NCBI RefSeq assembly: GCF_029522115.1
Contig: NZ_JAKWFK010000004.1
Span: 124,001 to 188,000 of the forward strand
Length of the DNA stretch: 64,000 bases
Direction: 5' to 3'
Origin: Trinickia sp. Y13
GTDB taxonomy: Bacteria > Pseudomonadota > Gammaproteobacteria > Burkholderiales > Burkholderiaceae
A model generated the notes under the pieces. It searched no databases. It was not told where the DNA came from and worked only from the letters and a program-made list of their open reading frames with translations. Positions 17,157-26,714 of this stretch are shown here, one piece after another. The position numbers and the translations under genes are program-made. The stretch's first letter is position 1; each line of letters starts with the position of its first letter.

Positions 17157-18617
17157 ATGCGCATCGAGCATCTGATCGACGGTCAACCGCACGCTGGGCG
17201 CGAGTACTTCGAAACCGTCAACCCGGCGAACCAAGCAGTGCTTGCAGAGGTGGCCCGCGGTGGCGCCGACGAGGTGAATGCCGCGGTCGCCGCCGCGAAA
17301 AACGCTTTTCCCGCCTGGGCCGCGAGAGCGCCGAAAGACCGAGCGAAACTCATGCATCGGCTCGGCGAGTTGATCGAAAAGCATGTGCCGCAACTGTCCG
17401 AAACCGAAACGAACGACACGGGCCAAACGATCTCGCAAACCCGCAAGCAACTCGTGCCGCGCGCAGCCGACAACTTCCACTATTTCGCGCAAGTCTGCGC
17501 GAACGTCGATGGACAGACGTATCCCACCGATACGCATTTGAACTACACACTGTTTCATCCGGTCGGCGTGTGCGCGCTGATTTCCCCTTGGAACGTCCCC
17601 TTCATGACCGCGACGTGGAAGGTCGCGCCATGCCTCGCCTTCGGCAACACGGCCGTCTTGAAGATGAGCGAGCTATCGCCGCTGACGGCATCTCGCCTAG
17701 GCGAGCTCGCACTCGAAGCGGGTATCCCCGCAGGGGTCTTGAACGTAGTGCATGGTTTCGGCCACGAGGCCGGCGAGCCGCTCATCGCACATCGCGACGT
17801 ACGCGCCGTCTCGTTCACGGGATCGACGGCAACCGGCAACCGGATCGTGCAGGCAGCGGGACTGAAGAAGTTTTCAATGGAGCTGGGCGGTAAATCGCCG
17901 TTCGTCGTATTCGACGACGCCGATGTCGAGCGCGCGCTCGATGCCGCCGTGTTCATGATCTTTTCCAACAACGGCGAGCGCTGCACCGCCGGTTCGCGCA
18001 TTCTGGTTCAGAAATCGCTATACGCGCGTTTCGCGGAGCGCTTCGTCGAACGCGCGCGGCGTATCGAAGTGGGCGATCCGCTCGCGGACGATACGATCGT
18101 CGGCCCGATGATCAGCCGCAATCATTGTGCGAAAGTGCGCAGCTATATCGAGTTGGGTCCAAAGGAAGGCGCAACGCTCGCCTGTGGCGGACTCGATGCG
18201 CTCGATCTGCCCGCGCCGCTACGGAACGGCAATTTCGTCGCGCCAACCGTGTTCGTCGACGTCGACAACCGGATGCGAATCGCACAAGAAGAGATTTTCG
18301 GCCCGGTGGCATGCCTGATTCCATTCGACGACGAAGCCGACGCCGTGCGCATCGCCAACGACATCGCTTACGGCTTGTCGAGCTACGTCTGGACCGAGAA
18401 CATCGGCCGCGCGCATCGGGTCGCCGCCGCGATCGAGGCGGGCATGTGCTTCGTCAACAGTCAGAACGTGCGCGACTTGCGCCAACCGTTCGGCGGCACG
18501 AAGGCGTCGGGCGTCGGCCGCGAGGGCGGGACCTGGAGCTACGAGGTGTTCCTCGAACCGAAGAACGTCTGCGTCTCGCTCGGTTCGCATCACATTCCGC
18601 AATGGGGCCGCGCTTGA
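17157..18617 (+). CDS. hpaE: 5-carboxymethyl-2-hydroxymuconate semialdehyde dehydrogenase
   Basis: This 486-residue aldehyde dehydrogenase oxidises the semialdehyde ring-cleavage product to 5-carboxymethyl-2-hydroxymuconate using NAD+. Motifs visible are SPWNVPFMTATWK, FTGSTATGNRI (cofactor), MELGGKSPFVV (general-base Glu) and NNGERCTAGSRI (nucleophilic Cys). AAAGGA lies 6 bp before the ATG at 17157. It lies 22 bp after hpaG2, inside the hpa operon. Confidence 0.94.
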   Translation: MRIEHLIDGQPHAGREYFETVNPANQAVLAEVARGGADEVNAAVAAAKNAFPAWAARAPKDRAKLMHRLGELIEKHVPQLSETETNDTGQTISQTRKQLVPRAADNFHYFAQVCANVDGQTYPTDTHLNYTLFHPVGVCALISPWNVPFMTATWKVAPCLAFGNTAVLKMSELSPLTASRLGELALEAGIPAGVLNVVHGFGHEAGEPLIAHRDVRAVSFTGSTATGNRIVQAAGLKKFSMELGGKSPFVVFDDADVERALDAAVFMIFSNNGERCTAGSRILVQKSLYARFAERFVERARRIEVGDPLADDTIVGPMISRNHCAKVRSYIELGPKEGATLACGGLDALDLPAPLRNGNFVAPTVFVDVDNRMRIAQEEIFGPVACLIPFDDEADAVRIANDIAYGLSSYVWTENIGRAHRVAAAIEAGMCFVNSQNVRDLRQPFGGTKASGVGREGGTWSYEVFLEPKNVCVSLGSHHIPQWGRA

Positions 18618-18686
18618 CCGCGGCCGCCGCTTGCACGCCATTGCACATGCCAACGCAAGCGCACTTGCGCCGAGGAGACGTCGACC

Positions 18687-19610
18687 ATGGGTGAACTCGC
18701 TCTCGTAGCCAAGATTACGCACGTGCCATCGATGTATCTGTCCGAGTTCGATGGGCCGCGCAAGGGCACCCGGCAAGACGCCATCGACGGGCATCGCGAG
18801 ATCTCGCGACGCTGCCGCGCGCTGGGCGTCGATACGCTCGTCGTATTCGACACGCATTGGCTCGTCAACGCGAACTATCACGTCAACTGCGCGCCGCACT
18901 TCAGCGGCCTCTACACCAGCAACGAACTGCCGCACTTCATCAGCAACATGCCATTCGACGCGCCCGGCAATCCGGCGCTAGGCCGGCTGCTCGCGCGCGC
19001 CTGCACGGAAGACGGCGTGGAGACGCTCGCGCACGATGCGACCACGCTCGCCCCCGAATACGGCACGCTCGTGCCGCTGCGCTACATGAATGCGGACCGG
19101 CATTTCAAGGTCGTATCGGTATCTGCGCTATGCATGGCGCACTACCTGAACGACAGCGCTCGCCTCGGGTGGGCCATGCGCCGTGCGATCGAAGCGCATT
19201 ACGACGGCAAGGTCGCGTTCCTTGCCAGCGGCAGCTTGAGCCACCGCTTCGCCCAAAACGGACTGGCCCCCGAATACGCGCACCGGATCTGGAGCCCGCT
19301 TCTCGAAGCCTTGGATCGCCAGGTCGTGGCGATGTGGGAGCGCGGCGATTGGAAGCCGTTCTGCGAGATGCTGCCGGAATACGCGGCGAAGGCACACGGC
19401 GAGGGTTTCATGCACGACACGGCGATGATGCTCGGCGCGCTCGGATGGTCGGACTACGATGGCCGCGCCGAGATCGTCACGCCCTACTTCGGCGCTTCCG
19501 GCACCGGGCAGATCAACGCGGTGTTTCCGGTCACGCCGCAAAGCGACGCCGCCGTTCCGGCGCCCGAAGCCTCGACCGCCAAGCAGTACCGTGCATTTGC
19601 GAGGTTGTGA
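18687..19610 (+). CDS. hpaD: 3,4-dihydroxyphenylacetate 2,3-dioxygenase
   Basis: This 307-residue class III (LigB-type) extradiol dioxygenase opens the homoprotocatechuate ring. The start, LALVAKITHVPSMYLSE, and VFDTHWLVN with the following NCAPHF segment, are near-invariant in HpaD and hold probable Fe(II) ligands and catalytic histidines; ASGSLSHRF is also conserved. GAGGAG lies 8 bp before the ATG. It requires O2, so the pathway is aerobic, in contrast to the FNR-linked genes elsewhere in the window. Confidence 0.94.
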   Translation: MGELALVAKITHVPSMYLSEFDGPRKGTRQDAIDGHREISRRCRALGVDTLVVFDTHWLVNANYHVNCAPHFSGLYTSNELPHFISNMPFDAPGNPALGRLLARACTEDGVETLAHDATTLAPEYGTLVPLRYMNADRHFKVVSVSALCMAHYLNDSARLGWAMRRAIEAHYDGKVAFLASGSLSHRFAQNGLAPEYAHRIWSPLLEALDRQVVAMWERGDWKPFCEMLPEYAAKAHGEGFMHDTAMMLGALGWSDYDGRAEIVTPYFGASGTGQINAVFPVTPQSDAAVPAPEASTAKQYRAFARL

Positions 19611-19656
19611 CGCTTTCGCTAGATCGATCCGTACTACGTATATGGAGGGCCGCGCA

Positions 19657-20103
19657 GTGCCACATTTGACGATCCTATACACGCCGAATCTCGAAGGCGC
19701 CATCGAAGACGGAGGCGCCGATATTCAAGCGCTTTGCACGGCTCTGGCGGAAACGATGGCTGCGCAACGCGACGAGGCGCGCTCAGCGGTGTTTCCCCTC
19801 GGCGGCATCCGCGTATTGGCCTATCCGGCTTCGCACTACGCGATTGCGGATAGCGGCGCAGCCGGGCGCACCGCGGGCGGAACGGGCGAATACGCGTTCG
19901 TCTATTTGAACCTGCGCGTGGCGCGCGGGCGCAGCGCGGCGGTGCTCGAACGCACGGGGCGCGCGCTCGATGCCTGCATCAAGCGCCATTTCGAGCGGAT
20001 GCTCACCGAGCGCCATATCGGCATCACGCTTCAGATCGACGAGGGGGACGAAGTGTTCAACGCGCGCACCAGCTCGCTACACCCGCTTTTTGCACAAGGC
20101 TAG
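19657..20103 (+). CDS. hpaF: 5-carboxymethyl-2-hydroxymuconate delta-isomerase
   Basis: This 148-residue protein belongs to the tautomerase superfamily, in which proline after the initiator Met is the catalytic base. An upstream ATG at 19642 is in frame, but the GTG at 19657 has GGAGGG 8 bp before it and gives MPHLTILYTP, placing Pro at position 2 as the mechanism requires. Downstream features FVYLNLRVARGRS and ITLQIDEGDEVF fit HpaF. It lies between hpaD and hpaH. Confidence 0.88.
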   Translation: MPHLTILYTPNLEGAIEDGGADIQALCTALAETMAAQRDEARSAVFPLGGIRVLAYPASHYAIADSGAAGRTAGGTGEYAFVYLNLRVARGRSAAVLERTGRALDACIKRHFERMLTERHIGITLQIDEGDEVFNARTSSLHPLFAQG

Positions 20104-20112
20104 GACTAGACC

Positions 20113-20955
20113 ATGCTACCGCCCGACACGATCGAATCGCTCGCGAGCCAACTCTACGACGCCCGCAAAAATCGCACGCCGCTGCGTCAATTCTCGCGGC
20201 AATTCCCGCAGATGACGATCGAAGACGGCTATGCGATCCAGCGCGCGTGGGTCGAGCTCGAGCTTGCGGACGGCCGCACGATCAAGGGAAGAAAAATCGG
20301 CCTCACGTCGCGCGCCATGCAACAGGCGAGCCAAATCACGGAACCCGACTATGCGCCGCTGATGGACGATATGTTCTTCGATGCAGGCACCGACATCCCG
20401 GCCGATCGATTCATCGCGCCGCGCGTCGAGGTCGAACTCGCCTTCGTGCTCGCCAAGCCGCTGCGCGGGCCCGGCGTGACGTTGTTCGACGTCCTATCGG
20501 CCAGCGCGTACGTCGTGCCCGCGATCGAAATCATCGACGCCCGAATCGAGCAGTTCGATCGCGAGACGCGCGCCATGAGAAAAGTGTTCGACACGATCAG
20601 CGACTTCGCGGCCAATGCGGGCGTGGTGCTGGGCGGGCGTCCCGTGCGGCCGATGGACGTCGATCTGCGCTGGGTGGGGGCGATGCTGTACAAGAACGGC
20701 GTCATCGAGGAAACCGGGCTGGCGGCGGCCGTGCTCAATCATCCGGCGGCAGGCGTCGCCTGGCTCGCCAATAAAATCGCCCCCTACGGCGAAGGCCTCG
20801 CCGAGGGGGACATCGTGCTCGCCGGCTCGTTTACGCGGCCCACCCCGGCCGTAGCCGGGGATGCATTTCATATCGATTACGGGCCGCTAGGTTCGATCGC
20901 GTTTCGCTTCGTACCGGGCTCAGGCGACACTACCCAGGGCGTCCCGCACCGTTGA
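20113..20955 (+). CDS. hpaH: 2-oxo-hept-4-ene-1,7-dioate hydratase
   Basis: This 280-residue hydratase of the FAH/hydratase-decarboxylase family adds water to 2-oxo-hept-4-ene-1,7-dioate. Metal-site residues are in [15 protein letters not shown] (E-x-E) and [20 protein letters not shown] and [12 protein letters not shown] are family signatures. The gene starts 9 bp after hpaF. Its last 36 bp overlap the convergent aminotransferase gene. The next enzyme, aldolase HpaI, is not encoded after it. Confidence 0.92.
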   Translation: MLPPDTIESLASQLYDARKNRTPLRQFSRQFPQMTIEDGYAIQRAWVELELADGRTIKGRKIGLTSRAMQQASQITEPDYAPLMDDMFFDAGTDIPADRFIAPRVEVELAFVLAKPLRGPGVTLFDVLSASAYVVPAIEIIDARIEQFDRETRAMRKVFDTISDFAANAGVVLGGRPVRPMDVDLRWVGAMLYKNGVIEETGLAAAVLNHPAAGVAWLANKIAPYGEGLAEGDIVLAGSFTRPTPAVAGDAFHIDYGPLGSIAFRFVPGSGDTTQGVPHR

Positions 20956-22248
20956 AAAGATCTGGTCGATCTGCTTTTCTTCGACGATCAGCGGCGGCGA
21001 GAACGCCAGGATGTCGCCGGTGTAACGCACGAGCACGCCCGCTTCGAAGCATTTAAGGAAGACGTCGTAGGCGCGCGCGCCCACGGCGCCAGGGCGAGAC
21101 TCGAGCTCGACGCCCGCAACGAGCCCGAGGTTTCGAATGTCCTTCACGTGAGCCGCGCCGCGCAGTTCATGCACGGCGTCTTCGAACACGCCCGTTAGTT
21201 CTTTAGCGCGCTCGAACAACTGGTCGCGCTTATAGATATCGAGCGTGGCGATCGCCGCGGCCGCGGCCGCCGGATGCGCCGTATACGTGTAGCCGTGAAA
21301 GAACTCGATGGCGTTCGCCGCGCCCGCGTTGACCACCGCGTCGTGCACCGCGCGGCTGGCCGCGACCGCGCCCATCGGCACGGCCGCGTTGTTGATCGCC
21401 TTGGCCATCGTCAAGATGTCGGGCGTCACGCCGAAGTACGCGCTCGCGGTGGGTGCGCCGAGCCGCCCGAACCCCGTAATCACTTCATCGAAAATCAACA
21501 GGATGCCGTGCTTCGTGCATAGTTCGCGCAACCGTTCCAAATAGCCTTTCGGGGGCACGAGAACGCCGGTCGAACCGGCCAGCGGCTCGACGATCACGGC
21601 CGCGATCGTCGAAGCATCGTGCAGCGCGACGAGCCGTTCGAGCTCATCGGCCAGGTGCGCGCCCCAAGTGGGCTGGCCGCGCGTAAACCCTGCCTCGGCG
21701 ATGTTCAACGTATGCGACAAGTGATCGACGTGCGGCATCAAATTGCCGGAGAACGTCTTGCGATTCGCGAGGATGCCGCCCACCGAGATGCCGCCGAACC
21801 CTACGCCGTGGTAGCCGCGCTCGCGCCCGATGAAGCGCGTGCGCTGGCCTTCGCCGCGGGCGCGATGATACGCGAGCGCGATCTTCAATGCCGTATCGAC
21901 TGATTCCGAGCCCGAATTCGTGAAGAAGATGCGATCTAGACCCGCGGGCATCAACTCGGCCACTCTCGTGGCCGCTTCGAATGCGAGCGGGTGGCCCATT
22001 TGGAACGTGGGCGCATAGTCCATCGTGTCGAGCTGCTCGGCCACGGCGCGGGTGATCTCCGCGCGGCCGTGACCGGCGTTCACGCACCAAAGCCCGGCTG
22101 TCGCGTCCAGAACGGCGCGGTCGTCGACCGTCGTGTAGTACATCCCCTTCGCGGCCTTGAACAGTCGCGGCGACGCCTTGAATTGCCGATTGGCCGTAAA
22201 CGGCATCCAGAAGTTCGAGAGATCGGGGCTGCTGTGCGTTGTGCTCAT
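20920..22248 (-). CDS. Class III omega-aminotransferase, beta-alanine--pyruvate type
   Basis: This 442-residue PLP enzyme has the fold-type I class III landmarks: [17 protein letters not shown], the [12 protein letters not shown] loop, [15 protein letters not shown] and the PLP lysine in TMAKAINN. Similarity is greatest to beta-alanine--pyruvate/omega-amino acid transaminases. The ATG at 22248 ([11 protein letters not shown]) is followed by the usual [15 protein letters not shown] start and preceded by GGAG. It is divergent from a MocR-type regulator, which probably controls it. It converges on hpaH with a 36-bp overlap but is functionally separate from that pathway. Confidence 0.88.
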   Translation of the reverse strand: MSTTHSSPDLSNFWMPFTANRQFKASPRLFKAAKGMYYTTVDDRAVLDATAGLWCVNAGHGRAEITRAVAEQLDTMDYAPTFQMGHPLAFEAATRVAELMPAGLDRIFFTNSGSESVDTALKIALAYHRARGEGQRTRFIGRERGYHGVGFGGISVGGILANRKTFSGNLMPHVDHLSHTLNIAEAGFTRGQPTWGAHLADELERLVALHDASTIAAVIVEPLAGSTGVLVPPKGYLERLRELCTKHGILLIFDEVITGFGRLGAPTASAYFGVTPDILTMAKAINNAAVPMGAVAASRAVHDAVVNAGAANAIEFFHGYTYTAHPAAAAAAIATLDIYKRDQLFERAKELTGVFEDAVHELRGAAHVKDIRNLGLVAGVELESRPGAVGARAYDVFLKCFEAGVLVRYTGDILAFSPPLIVEEKQIDQIFSTVRDALGSVA

Positions 22249-22363
22249 GGATGGACTCCGAGGAATATGGCGCCGACTGTATCGGTTCGACGGGCTACAA
22301 TCACTGGACAGCAAAAAACGAGCGGTCAAACCGTGCTGATTTTTTCTTCCCAACTGTATTGAA

Positions 22364-23764
22364 ATGTTCACGCTGAAGCTCTCTCGTTCGCGCAAGGACG
22401 AGGGCACGCTGGTCGACCAGATCGTCTCTTCCATTCAGGGCGAATTGCGGCACGGCACCTATCCGGCCGGAACCGCGCTCCCCTCCGTACGCGCCTTCGC
22501 CAAATCGCATGGCCTGAGCACGTACACCGTCTCGGAGGCCTATCAGCGCCTGGTTTCGCTGGGGCTCGTGGTCGCCCGTGCAGGCGCCGGCTACCGCGTC
22601 GCGACGCCGCCGGCGAAGGCGCCCGCGGCGCCGGGTTGGAGCGCGCCCAGCCTGAACGCGGCGTGGCTTTTGTCCGACGTATTCGCCGATCAAACCGTCC
22701 CGATCAAGGCCGGATGCGGCTGGATCCCGAACGACTGGATCGACGAAAGCGGGATTCAGCATGCCCTGCGCGTCGTCAGCCGCGTGCCGGGGCCACGCAT
22801 AGGCGGCTACGGTCATCCACACGGGTTCGGCCCGCTGCGCGATCTCATCGCCGATACGTTGCGCCGCTACGGCCTGGCCGTCGGCGCAGCCGACGTCTTG
22901 ATGACGCAAGGCGTCACCCAGGCGTTAGACCTCGTCGTCCGAACCTTGCTTCGGCCAGGCGATACAGTGGTCGTCGAAGATCCCTGCTACTGCAACCTGC
23001 TTCAGATTCTGAAGGTGGCGTTCGTCAATGTCGTCAGCGTGCCGCGCACGCCGGAGGGCATCGACATTGCACGGCTCGAAGCGCTGATCGAGCAGCATCG
23101 CCCCAAGGGCCTGTTCATCAATACGGTGCTGCAGAACCCCTCCGGCGCATCGCTCAATGCGCAGGCCGCGTTTCGTCTGCTGCAAATCGCGGACCGCGAA
23201 GGGCTGTGGGTGGTCGAGGACGACATCTCGCGACCGCTCGCACCGGCGGGTGCGCCCTGCCTCGCCGCCATGGAGGGCTTGCAGCGGGTCATCTATTTGT
23301 CCGGGTTTTCGAAGACGATCACGCCCGCGATGCGCGTGGGGTATATCGCGGCCAGCCGCGATCTGATCTCCCGGTTCGCGCTGACCAAAATGGCCGTGGG
23401 GTTGACCTCCTCGGAGATCACCGAGCGCGCCGTCGCCAACGTGCTCGTGGACGGCCACTACGACCGGCATACCGCACACCTTCGCGAGCGGCTGTTCAAT
23501 GCGCATCGTCGAGTCACGCAAGCCATGGCCGATGCGGGCCTCGAACTCTTTCACGCGCCGAATGCGGGGTTGTTTCTCTGGGCCAAGCTGCCGATTCGGC
23601 CCGAAGACAGCATCGCCGTGGCCAACGACGCGTTGAGCAAGGGCATCTGGCTTGCGCCCGGCTCTTATTTCCGCCCGGAAGAGACGGCATCGGCTTGGTT
23701 TCGCTTCAATGCGGCGACCTCCGATGTGCCGGCGCTGTGGTCCTTCATGAAGACGCTCGGGTAA
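22364..23764 (+). CDS. MocR/GntR-type regulator with aminotransferase-like domain
   Basis: This 466-residue protein joins an N-terminal GntR winged helix (about 1-85; GTALPSVRAFAKSHGLSTYT is the recognition region) to a fold-type I aminotransferase-like domain (about 110-466), with the candidate PLP lysine in YLSGFSKTITPAMRVG and VVEDPCYCN/VVEDDI motifs. MocR regulators sense amino compounds or PLP and often control a neighbouring aminotransferase, here the divergent gene with a 115-bp spacer. No ribosome-binding site is evident before the ATG. Confidence 0.9.
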   Translation: MFTLKLSRSRKDEGTLVDQIVSSIQGELRHGTYPAGTALPSVRAFAKSHGLSTYTVSEAYQRLVSLGLVVARAGAGYRVATPPAKAPAAPGWSAPSLNAAWLLSDVFADQTVPIKAGCGWIPNDWIDESGIQHALRVVSRVPGPRIGGYGHPHGFGPLRDLIADTLRRYGLAVGAADVLMTQGVTQALDLVVRTLLRPGDTVVVEDPCYCNLLQILKVAFVNVVSVPRTPEGIDIARLEALIEQHRPKGLFINTVLQNPSGASLNAQAAFRLLQIADREGLWVVEDDISRPLAPAGAPCLAAMEGLQRVIYLSGFSKTITPAMRVGYIAASRDLISRFALTKMAVGLTSSEITERAVANVLVDGHYDRHTAHLRERLFNAHRRVTQAMADAGLELFHAPNAGLFLWAKLPIRPEDSIAVANDALSKGIWLAPGSYFRPEETASAWFRFNAATSDVPALWSFMKTLG

Positions 23765-23802
23765 CTCCCATCCCTCCAAATCCCTCACGCAAACGTTTTA
23801 CA

Positions 23803-23852
23803 TCACGTTGTGACATAGATCGCCCCGCTCTAGCCGCCGATATGCATCTATA
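23803..23852 (+). promoter_or_regulatory. CRP/FNR-like site upstream of chemoreceptor gene
   Basis: TCACGTTGTGACATA at 23803-23817 is identical over 15 bp to a sequence upstream of the P450 gene (53968-53982). It contains the CRP half-site TGTGA and, read as an FNR-type box, GTGAC-ATAG-ATCGC, with only the left half well matched. ATCTAT at 23846-23851 lies 32 bp from the box centre. Function is inferred and weaker than for the other boxes. Confidence 0.35.
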
Positions 23853-23903
23853 GCGACGCCAAACGTCGTGCATATGTAGTTGCTTCTTAATAGGGGTCCC
23901 CTC

Positions 23904-25688
23904 ATGAACTTCAACGCAATGACCGTCAAGGCAAAGCTCTCGCTTTCATTCGGCGTGCTCGCGGCGCTGGTCCTCCTCGTCTCTAGCCTCGCGCTGTATT
24001 CGCTGAGCGAAATCAACGGTAGCTTCGCGCTATACGTGCGCGGCGTAGACGCGCGAGCTCGCACGGCCGCCGACGTGAGAACGGCGGTCGATCGGCGCGC
24101 GATCGCGGCGCGCAACTTGGTGATCGTGACCAAGCCCGCAGACGTCGAACTGGAAAAAGCGGCGGTGCAACTGGCCGATAGCGATGTGAAGTCTTCGCTG
24201 AAGAAACTGAACGACCTGACGACCGGGGCGGGAAGCGACACGAGCGAGCAAGCCAAGGCGATGATCGCGGAGATCGGGCGCATCGAAGCGGCGTACGCGC
24301 CGGTGGCAGCCGACATCGAGAACGACGCGCTCAACGGCAGGCATGACGACGCCATCAAAAAGATCGACGAGAAGTGCCGTCCGCTGCTCGTCCAACTCGT
24401 CAAGGCAACCGATAATTTTTCGGCCTACACGGCCACGCGCGCCGAGCACAAGGTGGAACGCGCGGGCGAACTGTATGCCAGCCAGCGCGCTTTGCTGCTC
24501 GGCATTTGCGCCGGCACGATCGTCGCAGCGGTCTTCGCCGCGCTGCTCATCACGCGCAGCATCACGCGCGCGCTCGGCGCCGAGCCAAACGAATTGTCCG
24601 ACATCACCCGGCGGATCGCCGAGGGCGATTTGGGTCAGGTGGCGGGCGCGCAATCCGCGCCGCAGGGCAGCGTCCTCGCGTCCATGTCGACCATGCAGAC
24701 GGGCCTCGTGCAACTGATCGGTCAAGTGCGGGCCACGGCCCATAACATCGCAACGGGCGCTAGCCAGATCGCCGCGGGCAACGTCGACCTTTCTTCGCGG
24801 ACGGAAGAGCAAGCCGCCTCGCTCGAAGAAACGGCGTCGAGCATGGAAGAGCTGACTTCGACCGTCAGACAAAATGCCGAGAACGCCCAACAGGCGAGTT
24901 CCTTGGCGGCCAATGCTTCGGAAGTCGCGACCCAGGGCAGCGACGTGGTGGGCCAGGTGGTCGCGACGATGACCGAGATCAGCGAAAGCTCGTCTAAGAT
25001 TGCCGATATCACCGGCCTCATCGAAGGCATCGCCTTCCAAACGAACATCCTGGCGCTGAACGCGGCCGTCGAAGCGGCACGCGCGGGCGAGCAAGGCCGC
25101 GGGTTCGCCGTGGTCGCAACCGAGGTGCGCTCGCTTGCGCAGCGCTCCTCGAGCGCGGCCAAGGAAATCAAAGAGTTGATCGGCGCATCGGTGCAGAAGA
25201 TTCACGACGGCTCGTCGTTGGCCGGCGAAGCGGGCAAGACCATGACGGAGGTGACGCAAGCGGTCGCGCGCGTGACCGACATCATGGGCGAGATCGCCGC
25301 CGCATCCACCGAGCAAAGCCGCGGCATCGAGCAGGTCAATCAAGCGATCACGCAGATGGACGAAGTCACGCAACAGAATGCGGCGCTGGTGGAAGAAGCC
25401 GCGGCGGCGTCCAAGTCGCTCGAGGACCAAGGCCGGGTATTGAACGAAGCAATCGCATTCTTCCGCTTGGACGATGCGGGCCGCGTGACGCAGACGGTGC
25501 GGCGCCCGGCACCCACGAGCTCCGCGCGGGCCGTGGCCGCTGCGCCCTCGGCTAGCTCGTCGCGTCCCGTAGCGCCGCGCGCAAGTCAGCGCATGCCGGC
25601 GCGCGAGCCGAGCAGAACGAAAACGCCGATGATGAAGGCCGAGCATGCGCTTGCGCAAGCCTCGGATGCGAACTGGCAGACGTTCTGA
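23904..25688 (+). CDS. Methyl-accepting chemotaxis protein with C-terminal tether
   Basis: This 594-residue chemoreceptor has a membrane helix at about 12-32, a periplasmic four-helix-bundle sensor to about 195, a second membrane helix, HAMP, and a signalling domain containing the tip [20 protein letters not shown] and [12 protein letters not shown]. The Pro/Ser-rich tail ends in NWQTF, close to the NWETF pentapeptide that binds methyltransferase CheR, so this is probably a high-abundance type receptor. ATG 23904 is chosen because it is followed directly by the amphipathic start of TM1. No other chemotaxis genes lie nearby; its ligand is unknown. Confidence 0.93.
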   Translation: MNFNAMTVKAKLSLSFGVLAALVLLVSSLALYSLSEINGSFALYVRGVDARARTAADVRTAVDRRAIAARNLVIVTKPADVELEKAAVQLADSDVKSSLKKLNDLTTGAGSDTSEQAKAMIAEIGRIEAAYAPVAADIENDALNGRHDDAIKKIDEKCRPLLVQLVKATDNFSAYTATRAEHKVERAGELYASQRALLLGICAGTIVAAVFAALLITRSITRALGAEPNELSDITRRIAEGDLGQVAGAQSAPQGSVLASMSTMQTGLVQLIGQVRATAHNIATGASQIAAGNVDLSSRTEEQAASLEETASSMEELTSTVRQNAENAQQASSLAANASEVATQGSDVVGQVVATMTEISESSSKIADITGLIEGIAFQTNILALNAAVEAARAGEQGRGFAVVATEVRSLAQRSSSAAKEIKELIGASVQKIHDGSSLAGEAGKTMTEVTQAVARVTDIMGEIAAASTEQSRGIEQVNQAITQMDEVTQQNAALVEEAAAASKSLEDQGRVLNEAIAFFRLDDAGRVTQTVRRPAPTSSARAVAAAPSASSSRPVAPRASQRMPAREPSRTKTPMMKAEHALAQASDANWQTF

Positions 25689-25739
25689 CGCGCGCGACAA
25701 ACGAGCGGCAGCTAGCAAGCAGCGGCCTTCGATGCTTCG

Positions 25740-25777
25740 CCCCCACGAAGCCCCGGTTTTTCCAGGGCTTGTGGGCG
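25740..25777. terminator. Candidate terminator between chemoreceptor and pel-linked hydrolase
   Basis: An inverted repeat of about 11 bp (CCCACGAAGCCC with GGGCTTGTGGG, one bulged base) encloses a loop containing a run of five T. It sits between two convergent genes and could stop both. There is no trailing T tract in either direction. Confidence 0.4.
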
Positions 25778-25790
25778 TCGATCCCGCGTG

Positions 25791-26714
25791 CTACTGCTCC
25801 CCGCAATGCCCCTGCGCCATCGCAGGCGGCCGCACGGTGCGCAGGGCGCCATCGGTGACGTACGGGACGATGCCGAGGGCCGCGATGCGCGCCGCTGTCG
25901 ATTGCGCGCAGGCATCGTCGTCCGGCGCGCAATAGTCGATCGAAATCACCGGCAGCCCATATCGATCGCGCGCGATTTCGGCTTGCGAAAGCAGCCAGTC
26001 GCGGTCTGTTTGCGGCACCTCGACATAGCGGGCCTTCGCTTGATCCCAACCGCCGAAGAGCGACTCGAAGGCAATGGCGTAGACCTCGCCATGGACTTCG
26101 GGCAATAGCTCGAAGCCGCGATTCAGGATCAAACGCGCGCCGCGATGCCGCGCCTTGATCGCGTGAATGACACGCACGAGGCCCGCCTGCTGACGCGCCC
26201 GCTCGGCGTCGGTCTTTGCCACGAGTTGATAGGAATCGAGCGTATCGAGAAAAAAGCCGCGATAGCCGCGCGCCCATAATGGATCGATCACGTGGCGCAC
26301 GAAGAAGGCGGGCCACCCTGGCGCTGCCTGATCCACGACGCGCGAGGCCCAAGCCTTGTTCTTGCCGAGCAGCCAGTCGCTCGGGAGGGCCGAATAGTAA
26401 GCGCGCTGCGACGTCACTTCGCCGACGCTCGCATAAGCGAACCACTGCGTGCGCGCGCTCCCTTGTGCGCGCGGATCGAAGCCGCTGTCGGGCTCGAGCA
26501 CGGCGATGTCGTAGCCGGAGAACAAGTCGGCCGAGGGGTTTTCTCCGTAATACAGTGCAACGCTAAGCCCAAAGGGCCGAGGCATGCAGCCGAAGGAGGC
26601 CAGCGGCGTAAGCGCAAGCAGCGCGACGCAAGCGGAGCGGACCGCCGCCCGAAGGCGCACAGCGACGGATAAGCGGGCAACCCGGCGCAATGGCGGCACC
26701 GTCGGCAAAGTCAT
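25791..26714 (-). CDS. Exported GH114-type hydrolase coupled to the pel operon
   Basis: This 307-residue protein has a basic N-terminus, a hydrophobic segment ending near SFGC (possibly lipidated, though the lipobox is poor), and a full glycoside-hydrolase-114 domain of the kind found at the N-terminus of PelA. Conserved motifs are VLEPDSGFDP, AYASVGEV, GFFLDTLDSYQ, ILNRGFELLP and FESLFGGWD; the acids in FLDT, NRGFE and ESLF are the likely catalytic set. The ATG overlaps the pelG stop as ATGA, so it is an eighth pel gene. It probably cleaves Pel or an intermediate. The hydrolase domain of PelA here lacks most of these motifs. Confidence 0.85.
   Translation of the reverse strand: MTLPTVPPLRRVARLSVAVRLRAAVRSACVALLALTPLASFGCMPRPFGLSVALYYGENPSADLFSGYDIAVLEPDSGFDPRAQGSARTQWFAYASVGEVTSQRAYYSALPSDWLLGKNKAWASRVVDQAAPGWPAFFVRHVIDPLWARGYRGFFLDTLDSYQLVAKTDAERARQQAGLVRVIHAIKARHRGARLILNRGFELLPEVHGEVYAIAFESLFGGWDQAKARYVEVPQTDRDWLLSQAEIARDRYGLPVISIDYCAPDDDACAQSTAARIAALGIVPYVTDGALRTVRPPAMAQGHCGEQ

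Noticed and set aside
24030-25718. 562-residue open frame on the minus strand opposite the chemoreceptor
   Set aside because: The plus-strand chemoreceptor is complete with start, HAMP, hairpin tip and tether; the antisense product is low-complexity Arg/His/Asp sequence.
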